Below, in pieces: positions 59,738 through 64,000 of a DNA stretch of 64,000 bases (the first letter of the stretch is position 1; each line of letters starts with the position of its first letter). The position numbers and the translations under genes were made by a program. The stretch is from Halogeometricum limi. Lineage in GTDB: Archaea; Halobacteriota; Halobacteria; Halobacteriales; Haloferacaceae. The notes under the pieces are model-generated. The model was not told the origin of the DNA. It ran no database searches and was given only the letters and a program-made list of their open reading frames with translations. The stretch spans positions 124,001 through 188,000 of the forward strand of contig NZ_FOYS01000001.1 of NCBI RefSeq assembly GCF_900115785.1, in the 5' to 3' direction.

Positions 59738-59980
59738 ACCTCGGAGTTTTCCGTTCGAGGAGAAAAGTCGGACGGTCCGTCCGTTCGATGGTCGTCGCCG
59801 GTCGCCCGTCGCGTCTCTCCCGGCCGAGCACCCGCGACGCCGGACGGGCGGCGGCCATCGCGCGGCGTTCGGGTGCGAGTGACACGGACAGCTTGTCCGA
59901 CTGATGAACGTCTCTTTCGGAGAACATTCGGACTCGGGGCTAAAATCCTTAACACGGGCGACCGTTATCTGCGGCCTGTC

Positions 59981-61543
59981 ATGTCCGCCGAAACGTACGG
60001 AGCCCTCAGTCTGCTCCCAGCACTGTTCGCCATCGTGCTGACGCTGTTGAGCAGACAGGTGCTCCTCTCGTTGTTCACCGGTATCTGGATAGGTGCGACC
60101 ATCTTGGTCGGGTGGAATCCCATCGCGGGGGCGGCTCACTCGCTCCAGTTGGTCATCAATAGCGTCACGGGGTCGTTCAACAGCAAACTACTGTTGTTTA
60201 CGTTCCTCTCGGGGGCGATGCTCGGGATGATATTCCTCTCGGGCGGGATGAGCGCTCTCGCTCGGCGCATCATCTCGCGTATCGAGACGCGGAAGCAGGC
60301 GGAACTGGGAACGGGCCTCCTCGGGATGCTCATCTTCGTCGATTCGTACGCGAGCACGATGATAACCGGGTCCGTGATGCGCCCCATCACCGACCAGTTC
60401 GACATCAGTCGCGAGAAACTCGCGTACCTCCTCGACTCGACCACCTCGCCCGTCGTGAGCGTCGCCGTCGTCTCGACGTGGGTCGGCTTCGAGGTCGGAC
60501 TCATCAGAGAGCAGTTCTCCCAACTCGGTATCGACCAGAGCGCGTTCGTGGTGTTCCTCCAGAGCATCCCGTTCCGTTTCTACAGCCTCCTCGCCGTCGT
60601 CCTCGTCTTCATCCTCGTCTGGATGGGGTGGAACTTCGGCCCGATGAAACGCGCCGAGAAGCGCGCCAAAGAGGAGGGGAAAGTGCTCGCGGACGACGCC
60701 GACCCGCTCATCGAAACTCGTGAGGAGGACATCGTCACGCCCGACCACGTCGACTCGCGCTGGTGGTACTTCGCCGCGCCCATCGTCGTGCTGGTCGCCG
60801 TGACCGGGTTCGGTCTGCTCTACTCCGGCGGGTGGCCCGCGAAGGCCCCCGTCGAAGCGCTGAAAGGTGCGGCCACCGCCGACGCCATCCTCTGGGGCGT
60901 CTTCTCGGCGTGTGCACTCTTGCTCGCCATCCTCGTCGGCCACGCGCGCGTCGAACTCGAAGCGGTGAGCGACGCCATCTTCGAGGGGTTCAAGATGGTG
61001 ATGTTCCCGGTGGCTATCCTCTCGCTGGCGTGGACTATCGGCGGCGTCAGCGAGTCGCTCGGCGTCGGCCCCTACGTCGTCAGCATCGCGGAGGGTGTCG
61101 TCACCCCCGCACTCCTCCCCGCTATCGTGTTCGTCTCGGCGGCCATCATCTCCTTCTCCATCGGCACCTCGTGGGGAACGATGGGTATCATGTTCCCGGT
61201 GGCGGTTCCGCTGGCGTACCAACTCGGCGCGGCGTTACCGCTCGCCATCGGCGCGATACTCACCGGGTCGCTGTTCGGTGACCACTGCTCGCCCATCAGC
61301 GACACGACGGTCCTCTCGTCGATGTTCGCCGGGGCCGACCACGTCGACCACGTGAACACCCAGATTCCGTACGCGGTGCTGTGTGGGTCCGTCGCGACGG
61401 CGTTGTTCGTCGCGGCCGGCTACGGCGTCGGTGCGCTCGTCCTTCTGCCGATCGGGGTCGTCACCCTGTTCGCCGCCGCGTACGTCCTCTCCCAACACGT
61501 CGACGTGCGCGTGCCGGCGATGTTCGGGTCGTCGTCGGACTGA
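59981..61543 (+). CDS. NhaC-family Na+/H+ antiporter
   Basis: The 520-residue transporter has about 12 hydrophobic segments and the NhaC layout. Typical segments are LFTGIWIGATILVGWNPIAG, GTGLLGMLIFVDSYASTMIT, YLLDSTTSPVVSVAVVSTWV and IISFSIGTSWGTMGIMFPVA, with GDHCSPISDTTVLSSMFAGA near the end. These carry the conserved Asp, Ser, His and Thr of the ion path. Such proteins expel Na+ or exchange malate and lactate. Two acidic loops (about 223-255) are haloarchaeal adaptations. A TATA-like ATCCTTAA at 59945-59952 precedes the ATG by about 30 bases. Confidence 0.92.
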   Translation: MSAETYGALSLLPALFAIVLTLLSRQVLLSLFTGIWIGATILVGWNPIAGAAHSLQLVINSVTGSFNSKLLLFTFLSGAMLGMIFLSGGMSALARRIISRIETRKQAELGTGLLGMLIFVDSYASTMITGSVMRPITDQFDISREKLAYLLDSTTSPVVSVAVVSTWVGFEVGLIREQFSQLGIDQSAFVVFLQSIPFRFYSLLAVVLVFILVWMGWNFGPMKRAEKRAKEEGKVLADDADPLIETREEDIVTPDHVDSRWWYFAAPIVVLVAVTGFGLLYSGGWPAKAPVEALKGAATADAILWGVFSACALLLAILVGHARVELEAVSDAIFEGFKMVMFPVAILSLAWTIGGVSESLGVGPYVVSIAEGVVTPALLPAIVFVSAAIISFSIGTSWGTMGIMFPVAVPLAYQLGAALPLAIGAILTGSLFGDHCSPISDTTVLSSMFAGADHVDHVNTQIPYAVLCGSVATALFVAAGYGVGALVLLPIGVVTLFAAAYVLSQHVDVRVPAMFGSSSD

Positions 61544-62503
61544 ACCGCCGACGATATCCGAGACGGCGCTCACCCGCCTCGGCGATCGATTCGATGACTG
61601 CACCGTGGGTCCGCCGGTAGCGCTCGGTTCGTGTCTACCGAAGACTCTCGGTTCGCGTCCACCGGTGAGTCCACCGGAACCGTCACGCGCGACTCTATGG
61701 TCCTCGACTGGCACCACCCGCTTCCGATTCGGTTCGGGTCGCCGTCAGACCTCACAGACGAAAGCGGCTCTTCGCCCGCATCGAGGGTCTCTTCGGCTCG
61801 TTCTCGTGCCTCGGTGCCGCCACCGTACAGGAACACCGCGTCGTCGACGTCGTCCACGCACTCTCGTCCGCTGTCTTGGCCGACCCCCGACCCGCAGGAC
61901 CTGAACTCATTCTATATCGCATGATGACGTTTATCGGCTGCTCCTTGCTCGACTCGGAAACCGACGGCTAACAGGCGTATCCATAGCCATATCGTCGAAT
62001 TAGGGCCGTGACCGGCCGTCGGTGATTCGCCTTCCTCCGTTCACCGCCCATGCGCGGAGTTCGTTCGGCATCACCGGCGACCAACCCGTCCCGCTCTTTC
62101 GGTGGGAAAGCGCCGCCTGCGAGACGACAGCAGGGAAGGAGGCGATGAGCCTGGATGGCGAACTCGGTGCGTTCTGTCCCCACGCCACGACGCTCGACGT
62201 CGGTCTGCGTCCGACGCGGTGTCGAGACGGCGTCTCGAACGTCATTCTCTGCTGACACCGCCGCCGACGACAGCGAACGCTCCTTCGTGCGTTCGTTCGA
62301 TGGCAGAGGGTATCCGAACACGAACGTCGGACATTTTCGGCCGATTCTCGCACAGACACGGCGTCTCACCGCCGTCTCGGCTACTCGGTCACTTCGCCGA
62401 TACCGACTTCATATACTCTATACCGCGATACAGAATCTCGACACGGCGCTTTCTCTCCGTGAGATGTCGGTCTCTCATCGCAGGCGAAGCGACGCTCGCA
62501 GAA
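61544..62503. other. Gene-free 960-bp stretch between convergent genes
   Basis: No convincing gene is seen on either strand. Short frames have Arg/Ser-rich shadow composition. One minus-strand piece (61570-61857, opening MDDVDDAVFLYGGGTEARER) has somewhat protein-like makeup and may be a decayed remnant. The part around 62400-62440 is AT-rich (CATATACTCTATACCGCGATAC). Direct or inverted repeats were not found. In a genome this compact, the length stands out. Confidence 0.5.
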
Positions 62504-62920
62504 TCAGGGAAACGACGAACCGCTGACGGTGACACCGACTTCCTCGACGAACGCACCGCTGTTGTCGGCGGCGACGAGTCTCGCGGGCTTTCCGACCGGA
62601 AACCGAGCGTCGCTCACGCTCGTCTGACCGGGTGCGATGGGGGAGTTCCAGACGCTACTCCCTTCGCTGTCGATGACGGCTAGCTCTCGGACGCTGTGCT
62701 CCGTCGTCGCCGTATCGGTGAGCGAGACGGTTCCCACGGCCCGATTCGCCGTCCACGACTCCGACAGCGAGACGGACTCGAACACGTCGGAGTCGGAGAG
62801 ACCGTCGGTCCGTAGCGAGAGTCCGGTCGACACGCACCCTCCGAGCGTCGTGAGGCCGACGGCGGTCAGTCCTGCGAGGAGTCGTCTGCGGGTGTACGAG
62901 GGCGAATCTTCGGTATCCAT
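62504..62920 (-). CDS. Small Tat lipoprotein
   Basis: This 138-residue protein starts MDTEDSPSYT, then the Tat motif RRRLLAGLTA and the lipobox LGGC (Cys29). The exported part is beta-rich: SDVFESVSLSESWTANRAVG, SLTDTATTEHSVRELAVIDS and FPVGKPARLVAADNSGAFVE. It looks like an immunoglobulin-like or jelly-roll domain on the outer face of the membrane. ATG 62920 is preferred to a GTG three codons upstream. It stands alone, so no role is suggested. Confidence 0.75.
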   Translation of the reverse strand: MDTEDSPSYTRRRLLAGLTAVGLTTLGGCVSTGLSLRTDGLSDSDVFESVSLSESWTANRAVGTVSLTDTATTEHSVRELAVIDSEGSSVWNSPIAPGQTSVSDARFPVGKPARLVAADNSGAFVEEVGVTVSGSSFP

Positions 62921-62995
62921 GTAGACCACGGCCGAGTGACCGTACGTGGCCCTCGTCGGCGGCGCGCTTAGGCGGTTTGGCCGCCGGGGGTCTCG

Positions 62996-64000
62996 CTAGC
63001 CGAGTTGCTCGCCGACGAGACGGTCCGCCTCGGCCACGAACGCCTCGCGCGTCCCGGCGGGGATGGTCGCACCCGCCGCGACGTCGTGCCCGCCGCCGTC
63101 GCCGCCGACGGCGCGGGACGCCTCGCGCATCACGGCGGAGAGGTCCAGTCCCTTCCGGACGAGGGCGTGCGTCCCCCGCGCGGAGACTTTCACCTCGTCG
63201 GCCGACTTCTCCGCGAACGCGAGGATGGGCACGTCGCCGCGGATTCCGCTCGCGCCGACGGCCATCCCGGCGACGATGCCGACGATGGTCTCTCTGATTC
63301 GCGTCTCGGCGTCGAACCACTGGACGTTCTCCTCGACGGTGACGCCCTCGCTTTTCACCCACTGGAGCCCCTCCGAGAGGTTTCGCCGGTGGTTTCGGAG
63401 GAGTTTCCGCGCCCGTTCGAGCGCCTCGCCCCTGTCGCCGAGACAGACGGCCAGTCCCACGTCGGCGCGTTCGTACCGGGCGGTGGCGTTCAACAGCGTG
63501 GAGAACTCGCTCACGTCTCTCAGTTCGGTCCCCACCTCCTCGGAGAGCAGCGAGTACGTCGTCCCGACGAGTTCTTCGATGCGTTTCGCGGGGACGCCGG
63601 AGGCGATAGCTCGACGCAGCAGCGCACTCACGACGGTCTGTCGCTCGTCCATCGAGAGGTCGACCCAGCGACGCCAGTCGCCGTCGGCCTTCAGGTCGAG
63701 GTCGAGGTCCGACAGGAACTCGATTGCGCCGTTCTGGTCGTTCGAGATGCCGGGGATACGGACGTCGCTGGCGTACTCCAAGAACTTCGGGAGCGGACGG
63801 GTCTGCCGCCCGTAGATGGCGAGGTCCGTCGCCTCCTCAAGCACGCCCGCGTCGACGCCGTCGGCGACGATACCGGCGTTCGCGCCGTGGAGGCCGCCCT
63901 GTGAGTCCTGCATGTCCCCCACCGCGCCGACGACGGCGAGGGCGGCGAGGTCACGGTTCGCGCCGGGGTCGGACTCAAGCGCCCGCGCGAGGACGTAACT
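62996..64000 (-). CDS. RecJ-like DHH phosphoesterase, 5' end missing
   Basis: This is the C-terminal 334 residues of a DHH-family protein; the frame runs off the right edge of the window. LAALAVVGAVGDMQDSQGGL near the left of the visible protein is the conserved VGAVGD core that follows the DHH motif. The C-terminal DHHA1 domain is complete: FAEKSADEVKVSARGTHALV and AVGGDGGGHDVAAGATIPAG, with the GGGHxxAAG substrate loop. Relatives act as single-strand exonucleases or GINS-associated nucleases (GAN) at archaeal forks. A helical insert with RNLSEGLQWVKSEGVTVEEN sits between domains. The catalytic DHH residues themselves lie outside the window. Confidence 0.88.
   Translation of the reverse strand, partial: SYVLARALESDPGANRDLAALAVVGAVGDMQDSQGGLHGANAGIVADGVDAGVLEEATDLAIYGRQTRPLPKFLEYASDVRIPGISNDQNGAIEFLSDLDLDLKADGDWRRWVDLSMDERQTVVSALLRRAIASGVPAKRIEELVGTTYSLLSEEVGTELRDVSEFSTLLNATARYERADVGLAVCLGDRGEALERARKLLRNHRRNLSEGLQWVKSEGVTVEENVQWFDAETRIRETIVGIVAGMAVGASGIRGDVPILAFAEKSADEVKVSARGTHALVRKGLDLSAVMREASRAVGGDGGGHDVAAGATIPAGTREAFVAEADRLVGEQLG

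Noticed and set aside
61570-61857. Minus-strand frame of 95 codons
   Set aside because: Only the first third looks protein-like, the rest is shadow-like, and no promoter or homologue was recognised; kept as a note in the gene-free stretch.
62102-62683. Plus-strand frame of 193 codons
   Set aside because: It overlaps the antisense of the Tat lipoprotein and has Arg/Ser-rich random composition.

Overview
The window is haloarchaeal chromosomal DNA. Base composition is very GC-rich, and the proteins are acidic and rich in Asp and Glu. Exported proteins carry Tat motifs followed by a lipobox. TATA-like boxes sit about 26 bases before start codons, which points to leaderless transcripts. The gene content is archaeal: Orc1/Cdc6, PolD large subunit, S26B signal peptidase and LysW-dependent arginine synthesis. 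Signal peptidase, orc1, origin and the OapABC genes in this order suggest the main chromosomal origin of a Haloferacales-type organism. No IS element, CRISPR array, rRNA or tRNA was seen.

Region 1 (1-6,000) is the origin locus. A partial signal peptidase gene is followed by orc1 on the minus strand. Next comes a 1.2 kb intergenic region with a perfect 27-bp inverted pair of origin recognition boxes (ORBs) around an AT-rich stretch. The oapA-oapB-oapC genes follow on the plus strand. More ORB-like motifs lie between genes at about 6.05, 7.66, 10.83 and 20.01 kb.

Region 2 (6,000-34,150) is a mosaic of housekeeping and accessory genes: a MATE exporter, ThiB/ThiP thiamine uptake genes without an ATPase, an AI-2E family protein, a divergent pair of rhodaneses, uvrB, a Nudix hydrolase, a TauE-type exporter, an SPFH protein, a cytochrome P450, an XPD-like helicase, MscS, and two tandem paralogous membrane proteins.

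Region 3 (34,200-43,410) is a full arginine cluster on the minus strand, in the order argG-argH-lysW-argX-argC-argB-argD-lysK-argF. Four-base overlaps join several genes. LysW is the carrier protein, and here it has no cysteine.

Region 4 (43,750-49,560) is a minus-strand run with a KhtTU-like antiporter pair, a dolichol-kinase-like protein, glyS and a four-CBS protein. Region 5 (49,700-64,000) holds a PPC-domain protein next to the PolD large subunit, a frameshifted beta-propeller lipoprotein, panE, an SMR exporter, an alkaline-phosphatase-superfamily hydrolase, a NifU-like protein, an NhaC antiporter, a 960-bp gene-free stretch, a lipoprotein and a partial RecJ-like DHH protein.

Two related intergenic elements (19,674 and 54,079) start exactly at a stop codon. 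Each has GGAGCTTTTTGC-type inverted ends around nested hairpins, and the first folds on paper as a cloverleaf. Five genes or small frames too short for routine calling (29, 38, 53, 55 and 59 codons) are also described.
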